Under the pieces are notes generated by a model that was not told the DNA's origin, made no database searches, and worked only from the letters and a program-made list of their open reading frames with translations. DNA of 64,000 bases. Source: Blattamonas nauphoetae. Taxonomy: Eukaryota; Preaxostyla; Oxymonadida. The translations under genes were made by a program, and so were the position numbers. Position 1 is the stretch's first letter. Each line of letters begins with the position of its first letter. Where the stretch lies: the NCBI GenBank assembly GCA_033064195.1, contig JARBJD010000054.1, forward strand, positions 62,001 through 126,000, read 5' to 3'. Below are positions 33,064 to 44,377 of the stretch, one piece after another.

Positions 33064-34137
33064 ATGACCGAGATTGACAAGACAACAGACACATCCTCAA
33101 ACATAAAACCCTCTGATTTGTCCTCCCCACACTTGCCATTTTCTGAAGATTGCTCTCCGTTCCTGAATTGGAAAGAAGAAGAACTGGAATCGGAACAGGA
33201 AACAGCCGGTATCTTTCAGTCTCTCGTTGCCACTGTGAAGTTGCAGCCTGTACTTGATGTCTCTCTCGAAGCGAAAGCGGTGAAATTTCTGGAATATGTG
33301 ATTCCGAACGATCGAACATCAACCGAAGTTTTTCTCAACAGCCATGGGCGAACCACTGACGAATCATTAACCAACTTCATCCAGTCCATTGGGGTGCTCA
33401 TTTCTTCAGCCAGTCAGGCCATCACCACCGCATCAATGGAGATACTCGAAGCTCAACTCAATCACTGTTCAGAAAAACTCCGACTTACCTTCGTCAAAGC
33501 TGATCTGATCCCTCAACTCATCAATACTCTGAATCCTCTGTCTCTTTCCTTTGCAGAAGCAGTCGATATCCATGCCAGTCTCATGACAGTCATCAACCAG
33601 ACTGTCTTTCTCGCAACTCAAGATGGTCTCGAAGATCTCGAAATTGAAGAAGACGATGAACAACAAATCGTTCACGATACAGTTTTGGAGCAAGTTCTCA
33701 TTCCTTCGGAGAAGTATATTTGGCATTTATGCGTGAACCGCTTTTCGATCATCGATGATGACCAATCCGAGTATTTTCTGGAACTCCTCGCCAGACTCCT
33801 CCACATATCTCCATATCATCAACCAACAATGGATTTTGTTCTGCATATGCCAGTCGTTCTCGCGGTTCCGAGTTGTCTCGCATTCTTCGAAGATGATGAG
33901 GCAATCTGGAATTTTCTGTACATAATGAACCAGAATCAGCTGGAATGGAACAGACAATGCTTAGAAGTGCGAAAGAAGGGGAAAACAGTGCAACGAATGT
34001 TGAGAATGGAGGGCATCGAAGAAGTGAATGAGGCAAAGCTCCGAAACAACAAAACCTCCACGTTTGGAGGATGGATTGCTAGCCGATCGATAAGATGGAA
34101 CAACTTGCAGGGAATGAACCTTTCAAAACAGGAATAG
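33064..34137 (+). CDS. B6: armadillo-like helical protein
   Basis: 357 residues from MTEIDKTTDTSSNIK. The start is favoured by alignment with B1 and B8 and by 25-nt spacing from the leader motif; the frame is open upstream to 32983. It has SPFLNWKEEE, FVKADLIPQLINTLNPLS, PSEKYIWHLCVNRFSI, QRMLRMEGIEEVNEAKL and GMNLSKQE before TAG. It is intact and typical of the family. The function is unknown; the composition suggests a cytosolic solenoid with no targeting signal. Confidence 0.75.
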   Translation: MTEIDKTTDTSSNIKPSDLSSPHLPFSEDCSPFLNWKEEELESEQETAGIFQSLVATVKLQPVLDVSLEAKAVKFLEYVIPNDRTSTEVFLNSHGRTTDESLTNFIQSIGVLISSASQAITTASMEILEAQLNHCSEKLRLTFVKADLIPQLINTLNPLSLSFAEAVDIHASLMTVINQTVFLATQDGLEDLEIEEDDEQQIVHDTVLEQVLIPSEKYIWHLCVNRFSIIDDDQSEYFLELLARLLHISPYHQPTMDFVLHMPVVLAVPSCLAFFEDDEAIWNFLYIMNQNQLEWNRQCLEVRKKGKTVQRMLRMEGIEEVNEAKLRNNKTSTFGGWIASRSIRWNNLQGMNLSKQE

Positions 34138-34214
34138 AAACAGACAAGAACCACCGAACATTTCAACCTGTTTCTGACTTGTTTTGGACGACAAGCACTG
34201 TTTGTGTGTGATCT

Positions 34215-34535
34215 TTGTCGGCTCCGACGTTGCTTCATGGCTTTGTGTGCAGAGTGATTGGGATTCTCTCTCGCCAGTCTTGTACGATCATCCCTACTCT
34301 CACCTTCACCGCCACTCTCGCACTGCTCCCACTGCCACTTTCTGAAAGTCGATGCGTCGATTTAGGACACTTTGTCCATCTCGCTCTCTTCCCCTGTTCT
34401 TCCATTGAAGACAGTGCGTCAACCGATTCGAAAGATTGGGAAGATGTCCTTGCCCAATGCATGCCTATTCTCGATTCCTTCTCTGACGCCATCCACGCCG
34501 TCACACTTACCTCTGTCTCTCCCTCACCTCACTAG
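34215..34535 (+). CDS. K: short ORF in the post-B6 tail
   Basis: 107 codons starting in the repeated tail (VIGILSRQSCTIIPTLTFTA) and ending in a less repeated part (DWEDVLAQCMPILDSFSDAI). The stop is TAG; a second TAG two codons on is followed by another 80 open codons in the same frame. Related wording appears in ORF J. It is probably a kinase-like relic and not a working gene. Confidence 0.25.
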   Translation: MSAPTLLHGFVCRVIGILSRQSCTIIPTLTFTATLALLPLPLSESRCVDLGHFVHLALFPCSSIEDSASTDSKDWEDVLAQCMPILDSFSDAIHAVTLTSVSPSPH

Positions 34536-34811
34536 TTATAGTGCGTGCTGACGGGTGTTCTTTCGAAACACACACACACCCACATTCACTTTTCTTCGTT
34601 TCGTCTGATTCTTCATGGAGTTCTTCACCCTTCGCTCCTCTCTTCCTTCGTCATCCAAGGTCGCACTCCATGCTGGACAGCAAGTGAAAGCAGGGCGAGA
34701 AATGGAACAAAGAGGAAGATGAGACAAAACACACAGCGATTTGCAGAAACAATGGAAGACAGAAGACAAAATGAGAGAGTGAGAATCTGAGGACTGGAAG
34801 TGTGAGATGTC

Positions 34812-34905
34812 GGAAGAAGAGAAAAGAGGGAAAGATTAGTGGAAGGGAGAAGGGTGGAGGAAGAAGAGAAAAGAGGGAAGGATTAGTGGAAGGGAGAAGG
34901 GTGGA
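34812..34905. repeat. 47-bp tandem repeat, two copies
   Basis: GGAAGAAGAGAAAAGAGGGA... at 34812 repeats at 34859 with one visible difference (AAAGATTAG versus AAGGATTAG). Confidence 0.75.
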
Positions 34906-35423
34906 GGAAGGAAAGGAGAAGGGCGGGCGAGAATGCGTTGAGCGGAGAAGGCGAGAGGAAGACGAGAAAATGCGAAGGAACAACTCGAAGTCTCCGCATG
35001 CTGGAAAAGCAGCACCGGGGCGACTGACATCGATGTCGGCGAGAGAAGGGAAGAAGAGTGAGAAGGAGCGAAAGAAGGAGAGAGAGGCCGAAGAGGCGAA
35101 GAGGAGGAAATGCACGACTCCCCTCCCACACATCTCTCCGCCTGTCTCCACCGCGGCCGATGAAGCACGACCTCGCTTTTTGTCGATCTCGCTTTCGTCG
35201 CTGCTATTTGTCATCACTCCCTCTGTTCCTTCACTCTTCACCAAAACCAACCCCAACGGGACTCGAGGGAAGGACGAGATTGCTGTTCTCTCGCTTCAGC
35301 CGAACCAGCACTAGGCAACACCGCGGCGTGCACAGACAGACAGAACACAGACACTGCCGACATCGCCGCTTGTCACGCCGTCTCCGAAATCGCCGCCATT
35401 CTCGTCGAACACACACGCGTCGG

Positions 35424-35536
35424 CATCGTCGCCTTCGCTCACTCCATCTGTCGATGATGTCTCGTCGCTCCAAGCACAGCTGTCGAAACTGCAGCCTCTG
35501 TCGAGTCAACAGCAGAAGCAAAGGCAGACGATCACA
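35424..35536 (+). repeat. Copy of the J coil-encoding repeat
   Basis: Matches 21799-21910. Here the frame is not part of a long ORF, so it is a fragment. Confidence 0.65.
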
Positions 35537-35663
35537 GCGCTATCGACAGTGTGAGAGCAGAGCCGGAGATTGACATCCACTCAATCACTTATAAACTGTT
35601 CGACACGGCAATGGGTCCCACCAGTAATTTCTGTTTTTTTCTCACAATAAGGATGAGTTGAGA

Positions 35664-35752
35664 GCTACTTTTACCCTCACTTCAACACCCCCGGGTTAGA
35701 CATCTTCTGTACTTTTTTGAAAGAACAGTAGTGAAGTGAGGGTAAAAGTAGC
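35664..35752. mobile_element. 89-bp inverted-repeat element
   Basis: GCTACTTTTACCCTCACTTC at the left and its complement at the right form a perfect ~21-bp stem around a ~47-bp loop. The size and the transposon-end-like sequence suggest a very small MITE. I see no convincing target duplication, and a structured RNA cannot be excluded. Confidence 0.5.
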
Positions 35753-35769
35753 ATGCGAAACGCTCAAAT

Positions 35770-35875
35770 GAAGAAGACGATGAACTACAATCCGTTCACG
35801 AGGTTGTTTTTAATCGAGTACTCACTCCTTCCGAACAGTATGTCCGCCATTTGTGCGTGAACCGCTCTTGGATTT
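35770..35875 (+). pseudogene. B9: short B-family fragment
   Basis: The frame reads EEDDELQSVHEVVFNRV then PSEQYVRHLCVNRSW, matching the central block of B proteins (..DEQQAVHETV..., PSEQYI.HLCVNRFS). Only about 35 codons remain, wedged between the small inverted-repeat element and the 3' end of gene C. Confidence 0.7.
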
Positions 35876-35906
35876 CACTTTTTCCGTGTCTCTTGGCTTG
35901 TCAGTC

Positions 35907-38900
35907 TCACTCCAATCCAGTCCGTGAGAGAAGAGGAGAGAAGTCGTGGATGATCACATTTGTTATGTTTCCACCTTCACGAATCGAACGAAGAAGAATC
36001 CCAATCACACAAATCCCGTTTTCGTAGTCCTCCAGAAACGACGATTCCGACACTGCTCGAATCACACGGTCCAACAGTCCGAAACACAGAATGATCCACA
36101 GAACTCCAATTTCACTCAAACACACAAATCTCTTCACAAACTCCAACATGGCAGACACTGTTGCTGGAACAGGAGATCTGAAGAAATGAGAGAAAAAAAC
36201 ACAACACACAACATCAAATTCCACTTCGATTGAAATCTCGCAAACTTCATCATCGTGAACTTTGTTTCTGAAGAGATGATGAAGAACAAATATCACACTG
36301 TCCAGACTCAACCGTCGAATTAATGAACCAACTGACACAATGCCATCGCTCACTGATCTCGTGTTGTCCGACAATGAACTATAAAGTTGTGTGGAGAGGT
36401 CAGAGGTGTTGAGAGAAGGACGGGTGGAGAAGTGTGGTTGTGTTCGGGTTGTATTGTGATTCATTGACACATGTTTGCTTGAGCAAGCAAGAGCAGATCC
36501 GAATCCAGTTGGGATGCTCAGCATTTCGAACTCCTTGCAACGAGGAAGGACTCCAAGTTCAAGGTTTGTGTCATGGTGGATGCTGTTCAGGTGTCGAGAC
36601 GATCGGAAGAGCTCTTTCAGACTGATGCAGTCGCCGAAAGGGGCAGTGACGAGGAGGAGTGTCATCATCATCACTTTCAGAGCGATAACATCAGAAGGAC
36701 GATCCCGTCCCCACCTCAGAATGGGAAGGAAGAAGCGAACAACGCGTGGTGGTGGGAAATAAAGAAAGAGATGGAATGTGTCAGAAATGAGTTGAGTTTT
36801 GAACATGAACGACGCGGTTGAGATATGCCATCCAGAACGTATCCGTTCTGATTCCATCATATCGAGATGCACTCCTCGTCGACAGAGCGCATGAAAGGCA
36901 CACAACGACGTGTTGCGAAGAGAGGGTAGAAGATCGAACTCGGATTTACTGGAAACGAGGAAGAAGTCGAGTGGGTTCGTTCGGAGTGTCCGTTCGAAGA
37001 GGAGGTCGAGAGGAGGCTGGTGCGGCTTGTGGCGGTTGAGAATGTTGTGATGGAGGAAGACAACGCTGTGTCGTATGGGAAGAACAGGAGTTACTCTGAG
37101 ATCAGGACGTGTTGTGAGGAATGTTGTGAGAGGGAGCGGGAAATCACATGAAATCAGAAGGGAGATCATGAGTGAGTATGAGAGGAAAAGTTCGAAAGAG
37201 CTATTATTGAACTTGGCGTTATTACAACAAAAGGAATTGATGATCGAGACTGCGCGTTGTCGTCGCTCGAATTTAACAACAATTTCAGCCACTTTGGCCT
37301 TCCCAAACCGTTCTTCGATCGAAGAACTTCGGAGAACCATGATCAGATGGACTGCGTTGATGAAGAGAGCTCCCCAAGTTAAATCAGCAGAGAACAACCC
37401 TTCCCAATCAAACAGGTTTAGTGGGAATGGTGGAACAGACATCTCAAAATTGATCGCTCTGATCCACGTCAACGACACGACAAGAAGGCCCAGTTGTTCA
37501 TCAGGGAATCCGTCGCGGAAGGCAGAGGAGAGTCGATTCCACACAGATGGCAACTGAAAGTGCACAGATGGGATGTCGTAGATCAATTGGAAGATTGACA
37601 GAGCAGCAGAGCGGACTTGAGAGTTGGAGCTGGCGAGACATGAGACAATTCGATCATAGAACATCGAAATGTCGAGAATGCACTTCTCGGCTCCAAAGAG
37701 CTCACAGACAGTTTTGCAGCGAACCAACGATTGAGCAAGAATTTCATTGTCCTGTTCGTCGAAAAGGGAGGAGTGAAATTGTTCAGTGGGACTGGGATCG
37801 CCGAGATTGAAGAGTTGGAGAGCTTGCGAAAAGGAGTTTGTATGAAGTTGTTTGTCTGGAGAGGGATGAAGAGGGGAGGAGAGGAGAGAGTGAATGATGG
37901 CCAGAAGTTCGATGGATTCTTGTTTGAATGGGGTGGACGACGAGGGAGTCTGAAGAGAAGAGTTGAGATGGACAGAGAGGGAGGTGTGGGGAGTGGAGTG
38001 CGATGAAGGCAGAGACGATGTCGAACTTCCCATTGACTCACTAACCGACGACATTAGTTGTTGGAACTTCGCTTGGATAGAGAGCAGAGTCGGTCGGAAG
38101 AAGGACGATTTGAGGAACGACTTGTCTTTCTGAAAAACGAGCAAAATCAGAGAACATGAAGAATGCACACCAGAACCTCCTCTCCCGATGCGACCCTCTC
38201 CAGAAGCCCTTTCCACAACGTAATTCGCTTCGCCTCTCCAAATAACTCCGGATCAAACTCTTTTTTGAGCTTCACCAGCTCCGGTTCGAGAAGTTTCATG
38301 AAGTCTGTAAAGTTTGCAGATTTTGGTAAGTCTGGCGAAAACAAATCGATCCGTGAATCAGTCAGCCGAATTGTGGGCTTAGAAAAGCCGTTGTTTTCCA
38401 GTGTATGAACAATAGCGTAAAGACCTACAGTCGTCCGATGGAAAATGTCAAACACGTCGCGATTGTTGAGTAATTTTTGCGATTCCAATGTGAAGAGAGT
38501 GAGGGCTGGTTCCACATCAGCTGGGGAACAGTTGAGAACCACATGATTAGTGCTGGTGAGATGATTGAAGAGACGGTGAATTATGGTTGAGATCAGATGA
38601 TCTCGAATGTTGAGATCGACGGACGTGGAAAGGCTGTTGGATGTGGCAAGTTGATCAATCAGGGCAATGAAAAGCAGGGAAAGGCTACTCATGTCGTTGG
38701 AGAAGGATTGTGGGGAAGGGAGAGGGCATGAATCCGATTGGAAGGTGATCAGAACTGAAAAAGAAGAAAGCGAAGAAGAAGAGAGAAACTAATCCGAGCG
38801 ATTCCGAGTCGGTCAACCATCACATGATCCCAATCGAATGCTTCCAATGAATCGACACACGAAGCTTTCGATTCAAGTCCAATTGCAGCACATACGAACC

Positions 38901-39495
38901 ATTCCATCAAATCCTGAAATAAATACGGAAATGAACAGAATATCCAAAGCAACGAAAACAGAGATTATCAAGAAAGGGAATGCAGACCTGCCATTCAATC
39001 ACTTCTCTAGCTTCACATTTCGATGTCACAAGCGATGACAATCTGTCACTCCGGCTTCCGGTTCTTGGGTCTTGCCAAATTGAGGTAAGGTTAGATCGTC
39101 GGTGTTTTGCGAATTTAGGTTAATGATGAAGGGAAACAAGTTACGAAAATGAGATAGGAGAAACAAGGGACAGTATTTGAAGTGAAAGCTGTTGTGAGGT
39201 CTGAATTTGGGGATGATCAGAGTGAATTATGGGTTCGCAAGGCACAGTTCTCACCAACTATAGCTGAACACCGATCACTAAATCATTGATTCAATTTGAG
39301 AAGTTCTGAACTGCAGTTTTGTGAAGTGGAGAAAAACTGAAATGGAGTTAAATGAATGTATTGTCTGATCGCACCCTTTATTCCTTGTTACAAGACCCAA
39401 GAACCGGAAGTCGGAGTGACAGATGTTTTCAAGCTTTCGTGCTCTTCCAGAGAATCTAAAGAATCTTTCGAGGTGGAGGGATCATGCCCTGACAT
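35907..39495 (-). CDS. C: large multi-exon helical (armadillo/HEAT-like) protein, first exon split by a MITE
   Basis: Supported introns: 38987-38914 (74 nt), 38789-38755 (35 nt) and 38170-38130 (41 nt). The junctions keep frame: VIEWQ/DLMEWF, IARI/ILITFQ and EEVL/KDKSFL. The last exon alone codes for about 740 residues of Leu/Ser-rich helices (DLLFERTLRTNPLDFF, ISMFYDRIVSCLASSN), ending TGA at 35907. Upstream of 39042 the exon is interrupted by a 380-bp MITE. Joining across the two-base target repeat gives an in-frame exon from MSGHDPSTSKDS (ATG at 39495) through EEHESLKTLSSLV to EWQ. So the gene may be disrupted, or may start at a later ATG. The function is unknown. Confidence 0.6.
39043..39422. 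mobile_element. 380-bp MITE inside the first exon of gene C
   Basis: Terminal inverted repeats of 32 bp with one mismatch: left CTGTCACTCCGGCTTCCGGT and right ending in the complement (ACCGGAAGTCGGAGTGACAG). They are flanked by AT at 39041-39042 and 39423-39424. The interior (AT-rich) has no coding capacity. Excision at the AT duplication would restore an open exon, which is independent support for the boundaries. The transposon superfamily is not clear from a 2-bp duplication. Confidence 0.75.
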
Positions 39496-40039
39496 CAGAA
39501 AATCTGGGTACACTTCAAGAACACTTTGAAATTGAGAGAAATCAATTGTTCACAAAGTTGTTTGGAATCAGTGCCAGAATAGGAGTTTCGAGATCTTCAG
39601 CAACAATCGTTCATCTCCATTTTGTGGACAGATTTCGATGTCCCTGCAAAGATTACAGGTGTTCGACAAGCAGACAGACCACTATCTTTCAAAAAAAACT
39701 CGATTATTACACTCCATCAGATGAAAACAAAGATCGGAATGAAATGAATGAAAAATGGAGAGGGAGATGACTAGAATGCTTCACCATTTTCAACTTAAAC
39801 ACATCATCGGCTGACATCTTTTCAGCCATGACTCTTCCTCTTTATCCAGCGGTGTGAAACACAGTTTGAGTCTCCATCATTTCTGAGCGAGTTATTCGCC
39901 CCTCCATTTACATCCACATCGCTGGATGAGCAAAGCAAGTCCAGTTCACTAGTTTTTATTCAGAAAACTCGTCTTTCAGCCTCTCATTTTCTGCCAGTTC
40001 TCTCCTAGACCGCTTCTGAAAAGACAGGTGACACTACTC
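39425..40039. other. Upstream of gene C; no other gene seen
   Basis: The first ~70 bases are the 5' part of the interrupted gene C exon on the minus strand. A 115-codon plus-strand frame (39423-39770) overlaps it and has no recognisable content. The rest is likely shared promoter or trailer between C and the inverted A4. Confidence 0.35.
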
Positions 40040-40624
40040 TTCTTATTTGTGTCGAATAAAAGATGTGGTGTCAGTGTTGAACACCGCTCTCTTGTTCACC
40101 CTCGATGAGGCCTCTGGAACATAGGAAGTCGATGCGTCGTCTTGGCACTTCTCAGTTAAGTGTCCTACAACGTGTCCGCCGAACGAACGAAAAGACGAAG
40201 AAGTGATACGACTGGCCAAACTGGTAGTCTCATTGGATGTAATGTAAATGTGGGGTGTGTGGCCTGCGATGGGATGTCTGAGTTTCGATTTGAGTAGCGA
40301 CTCGCTTTTCGTTCCTCGTGGTTGCATCACGTTCTTGACTCTTCGGAATTGTTTGTCCAAGATGGATGGACGAGAACGAGGAGGAAGAGTTCCTCGAGAA
40401 TCTCCACACTTTGACAAACAGGAACAACAGTTGATGACTCCAACACTTCCACAACCACAATCATAGTGAACACAAAAACGATGAACTTTCGTTGAAATGA
40501 GAGTTTCCTGGTGAAATGAGATTGGAAGGTCTCGTCAAAGAGGGCGGCGAGAATTCGTTGGATCAGCAAACAGATCAGAGCAGAATGGAGCAGAAGGCTC
40601 AAATTGGACTGCGGTGGTTCCCCT
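40040..40624 (-). other. A4 trailer
   Basis: The conserved A-family trailer on the minus strand (CATTTCAACGAAAGTTCATC, then KVWRFSRNSSSS and TRNEKRVATQIETQ in one frame). Related to the A1 and A2 trailers. Confidence 0.5.
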
Positions 40625-43429
40625 TCACTGAAATCTCGACCACTTGATATTGAAGCCAGTGTTGTTGATCAGCTTGTTTGTTCGTGATTGGATATCACAG
40701 AAATAGTCAGACAGGACACGACCCAGCAGGATCTTCTCAATCAGATCCTCCTGTCCCTCCTCGTTTCGTCCCTTCATCCTCTCACGCAGTGTTGGGAGTG
40801 CCAGTTTCGATGATGCTGAGTTGCCAGTGTTGGGCATGAATGGTCGGGCATTGATCAATCCGTAATGATACTCCTCCACCGCAAATAAAATGAGAGGCCA
40901 AACCAGAATCTCAGTTCTTTCTGTCAAATCACAAAACCTCATCGTTGCAACATGGAGACCACATTTCGCGAGTGATTCGGACAGCGAGGGATAGTGCCAC
41001 TCAACATGTCCGATCGTCCTCAACAATTCTGTCAGAGAATATATCACTGAAGTAATATAGCGAGAGACGGACAGATAAGGAAGGAGAGACATCAGAAAAG
41101 GTTGGGATGCGACCAGCACTTTCTCAATGAGAATGTGTGCTCTGTGTTCGTCTTCCCTCGGCTGATCTTCGACGGACTCACAAAATGATGTTGAAACGAT
41201 ACTCAGACACGCATCCACAACGACAAGGAAGCATCGAATGTTGTCGGATGAGATGGCGAAACGACTGTTGGAATGTATTTTTGTTCTCAAAACGAGTGCC
41301 ATGTTTGAGAAGAGGCCAGCATCTGTGAGAGACAGAATGATTTCAGATGAGTTGGATGAAGATACCATGACACTCTCGAGAATCCATTCGAGGTGGCTTT
41401 GGACATCATCATCATAACGGCTGGCGAGAAGAAGGGTCGGAACAAACTCAGCAAAATAATGCGCAAAACTGCGATGGGAGCGAATCCAGACCTGCAGTTG
41501 GGAATCAATCTGAGCCCATGGCGAACGAGCTCTAATCTTCTTCTGTTCAGACAACGAGAGGGAGGAGATAGTTGCGATTGTGAGGAGGAAGAGACGGATG
41601 GAGGAGGCAACTGGCGGTGGAGGTGAGGGTGTCGTCGAAAGATACGAAGAGAGAGAAGACAGGCCCAATTCAGTCTCTTCCATCGACAGACGCGAGAACA
41701 GATCCATCGTCAGGAACACAGGAGCCTCTGATTCGTCCTCTCCACACACAACCTCAATCGCCTCCTGACGCACTTCCTCCCACACTCCCGAGAAGAACCC
41801 AACTGTGTCGGGGTGGTTGATGTCGGGATACGAAAGTAATCTGAAATGAGGAACAATCCGAGTGTTCGTTCTGGCAAAGAGGACGAGAGACTGGCGAAGT
41901 GGGACAAGAACATTGCTCACCACAAGTTGTTGATCGTGTTGGAATTGTTCGATGTCTGAGTCCGTCTTCAGAGTGGATCTCCACGGAGCGATCATCCTCA
42001 CAGACAATTCGACAATGTCAGTGAAAAAGCTGTGAACGTCGAGAATGTTCTCATCGGACCATCCAGTTTGAAGTGTCTGAGCGGCCCCCACCAGAACTGC
42101 GAATAATCCGCTTTTGGCAGCGGACATCACATTTTCCTGTTGTGCGAAGATGCAATCGAGCCAGAATTTTCTGTGTTCTTTCCGAATGTCGAGATGTGAA
42201 CACGTCAAGGAGAGAAGAATCAGTGTGGCAACGCTCCTGGCGAAGGGAGGGCAGGATGAGAGTGAGGCGACAAAAGCGGAGTTGAACACGTCTCTGCCCT
42301 TTTCCGTTTGGATGAAAATTATGTTGTCCAAGGAGATCAGGAAAAAAGTGACAGGGATAGCGTCGGAGTCGGAGAGAGGACGCGTGGAAGCGAGGAAGTC
42401 ATTCGCTGAGTCCAAAAGTGGCACCATTTCAGGAGGCGTCATGTTGGGGCGGAGAGGAGTGGACACGAACAGCGGAACGGGCCCGTCCAACACCAAACCC
42501 TCCCTCCTCCTCTCTTCCCACACTTCCTGCATCACTCCCATCAGGAAAACAATCAATTCGTTCTGTCCCTGTCGCAGAACTGCACAATAACGGATAACAA
42601 CCAAGAGAGCTAACATGAGGTCGTAGTGTTGTACGATGGCAAGTTGCTGACGACCGAGGAGATTGATGGGATTTTTTTTCCAAAATGCATGATACATCCG
42701 AGTTGAGAAGGGCTCCAGGGATTTGAGATCGCGAATGAGGAGAGAACGGAGAGGGACAAGCAGGTGATGGAGCAGTTGAGAGGTGAGCTCTTCAGAAGAT
42801 GAGAAAAGTGTAAAGAATGAGTGCCATTTCATTGTATTCATCAGTTGTTTTAGAAAGTCTAACAGAGCGTGGCGGAGAGGATCTGAGAGACGAAGTGAGA
42901 GAAGCGATTCTTCCCCCAATGCCGAGAGTAGCGAAGGAATAAAGCCTGACAACAATGCGTTCATCATTGAGTGTGGTGATATATAGCGAAGTTCCACTCG
43001 AAGAATGCCAAGCACAGCGACAGAGAGGCGAGTGTTGCGAGCGGACAAAAGAACATGCCAAGGCCATCTCTCAAAACAGGGATGTTCGAAAATCAAATAA
43101 AAATCTGGAAACAGAAAGAGAATTTTGTCTTGCGAGCGATTGGGTAACGAAATCCGGCGTTGGAGTTGTTCCAGGATTGTGATGATTCGATCGATGACAT
43201 GGAGTGCTATATGACTTGTGTCTTGCATGTATGTTGTGAGTGACTTCAAGAAGGCGCGAATATCTGCATCAGATGTACGGGGATCACCGATGTCGATGGC
43301 AAGGAAGGTTGGATATTCCAACGATTCAGGCTCCTGAATTGAGTCTGATGAGACTGTCTCATCACTGTGAATTCTTTCCAAATCACATTCTGATGTTTGG
43401 AGGGGAGTTGAGATCAATTGGGTGTCCAT
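40625..43429 (-). CDS. A4: large armadillo/HEAT-like helical protein, inverted copy
   Basis: 934 residues from MDTQLISTPLQ, ending TGA after ..KWSRFQ. The start corresponds to MNTRL in A2 and A3; the frame is open upstream to 43519 through leader sequence. It carries FLAIDIGDPRTSDAD, the Leu-rich solenoid and both near-invariant blocks. It is far closer to A1 than to A2 or A3 (for example SLEPFSTRMYHAFWKKNPIN is identical to A1), although A1 and A4 lie in opposite orientation 40 kb apart. The function is unknown. Confidence 0.8.
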   Translation of the reverse strand: MDTQLISTPLQTSECDLERIHSDETVSSDSIQEPESLEYPTFLAIDIGDPRTSDADIRAFLKSLTTYMQDTSHIALHVIDRIITILEQLQRRISLPNRSQDKILFLFPDFYLIFEHPCFERWPWHVLLSARNTRLSVAVLGILRVELRYISPHSMMNALLSGFIPSLLSALGEESLLSLRLSDPLRHALLDFLKQLMNTMKWHSFFTLFSSSEELTSQLLHHLLVPLRSLLIRDLKSLEPFSTRMYHAFWKKNPINLLGRQQLAIVQHYDLMLALLVVIRYCAVLRQGQNELIVFLMGVMQEVWEERRREGLVLDGPVPLFVSTPLRPNMTPPEMVPLLDSANDFLASTRPLSDSDAIPVTFFLISLDNIIFIQTEKGRDVFNSAFVASLSSCPPFARSVATLILLSLTCSHLDIRKEHRKFWLDCIFAQQENVMSAAKSGLFAVLVGAAQTLQTGWSDENILDVHSFFTDIVELSVRMIAPWRSTLKTDSDIEQFQHDQQLVVSNVLVPLRQSLVLFARTNTRIVPHFRLLSYPDINHPDTVGFFSGVWEEVRQEAIEVVCGEDESEAPVFLTMDLFSRLSMEETELGLSSLSSYLSTTPSPPPPVASSIRLFLLTIATISSLSLSEQKKIRARSPWAQIDSQLQVWIRSHRSFAHYFAEFVPTLLLASRYDDDVQSHLEWILESVMVSSSNSSEIILSLTDAGLFSNMALVLRTKIHSNSRFAISSDNIRCFLVVVDACLSIVSTSFCESVEDQPREDEHRAHILIEKVLVASQPFLMSLLPYLSVSRYITSVIYSLTELLRTIGHVEWHYPSLSESLAKCGLHVATMRFCDLTERTEILVWPLILFAVEEYHYGLINARPFMPNTGNSASSKLALPTLRERMKGRNEEGQEDLIEKILLGRVLSDYFCDIQSRTNKLINNTGFNIKWSRFQ

Positions 43430-44377
43430 AGGTTTTAAAATAGAGAGTTCAGCTGGATATGAAGAATGACGAGAAAAATATGAAGGAGAACGATCACAAT
43501 CGAAAAATGAAAATGGCATTGAGAAAGGAGAAGGAAAATATCAAAAAAAGCACAAGTCAGTGCTGGAACGCATGTATTCATTGAACCATAAAGAACGAAC
43601 TTTCCAAAATCAATCCAAAATCACTGACACAGACACTACCAGGAACAAACTTTCAAATACCACTGTACTGGAGACAAATATGATAATGAATGTGAAGAGG
43701 GGTCGAATAGAAGATGAGAGTGTCGAGGAGGGATGATCGAACCCATGGACTGTCGGAACGAGTCAGATTTGTACAATAACCGATTCAAAGTTATAATAAA
43801 CGTGTGAACTGTGGAATATTCGACCTTTTCGAAGTAGTATCGTTTCAACAACTTTTGACTGGCAGATCAACCCAGGAATTCCATTGAACACAGATGAAAT
43901 CATCAAATGTCTCTCTATGTGATACTTTAGATATTTCTTCAAATAAGAGTCATGTATTCTCAGCCCTTTCATGGGCTCCCACCACCTGTCTAACGTTTTT
44001 GACACCAGAATTATTCGTCTCCTGTTTGTTTCTCTCCCATGATTCAACATCCTTCTTTTTCGTCTCACTCCATAAAATCAACCTTTTATCTTGACAGCAT
44101 CATCATGTTTCCTTCATCTCTTTGATGTTGAAAAGAAAACTCACAAACAAACGATTCGAGCCCTCTCCGATTGTTCTGTCAATGGAATCGAACATTGTAT
44201 CAATATTTCTCTTCTCCTTGATTTCATATTTCTGATTTTCTATTATGGTTATCAGTTCAAGATGGCGATTCACAGATCTTAATCTGTTTTGGTCAATCTC
44301 AACTCTCCATCCTCGAGCTTCGCCTGTCAACAAGTGACCGTCAAAGCGATCAGTCTCCTTCTGATGCTGTATTAATC
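43430..44377. other. A4 leader and non-coding sequence
   Basis: The minus strand carries an A-type leader (TGGGTTCGATCATCCCTCC near 43730). The rest up to 44377 has short frames only. Confidence 0.4.

Larger units (their letters stand above)
34536..35663. other. Purine-rich and coil-like debris
   Basis: Long overlapping frames on both strands arise from biased composition (AGAAGAGGGAAGG runs). Recognisable items are a 47-bp tandem repeat, the CCCCTCCCACACATCTCTC segment also found near 29010, and a copy of the J coil DNA at 35424-35536. No gene is supported. Confidence 0.4.

Noticed and set aside
34801-35330. Long overlapping frames on both strands as a gene
   Set aside because: They result from purine-rich repetitive sequence and include a tandem repeat; no domain or consistent start.
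39043-39422. The MITE as a spliced introner
   Set aside because: Using the GT and CAG inside the TIRs leaves four extra bases and shifts the frame; kept only as a question for RNA data.
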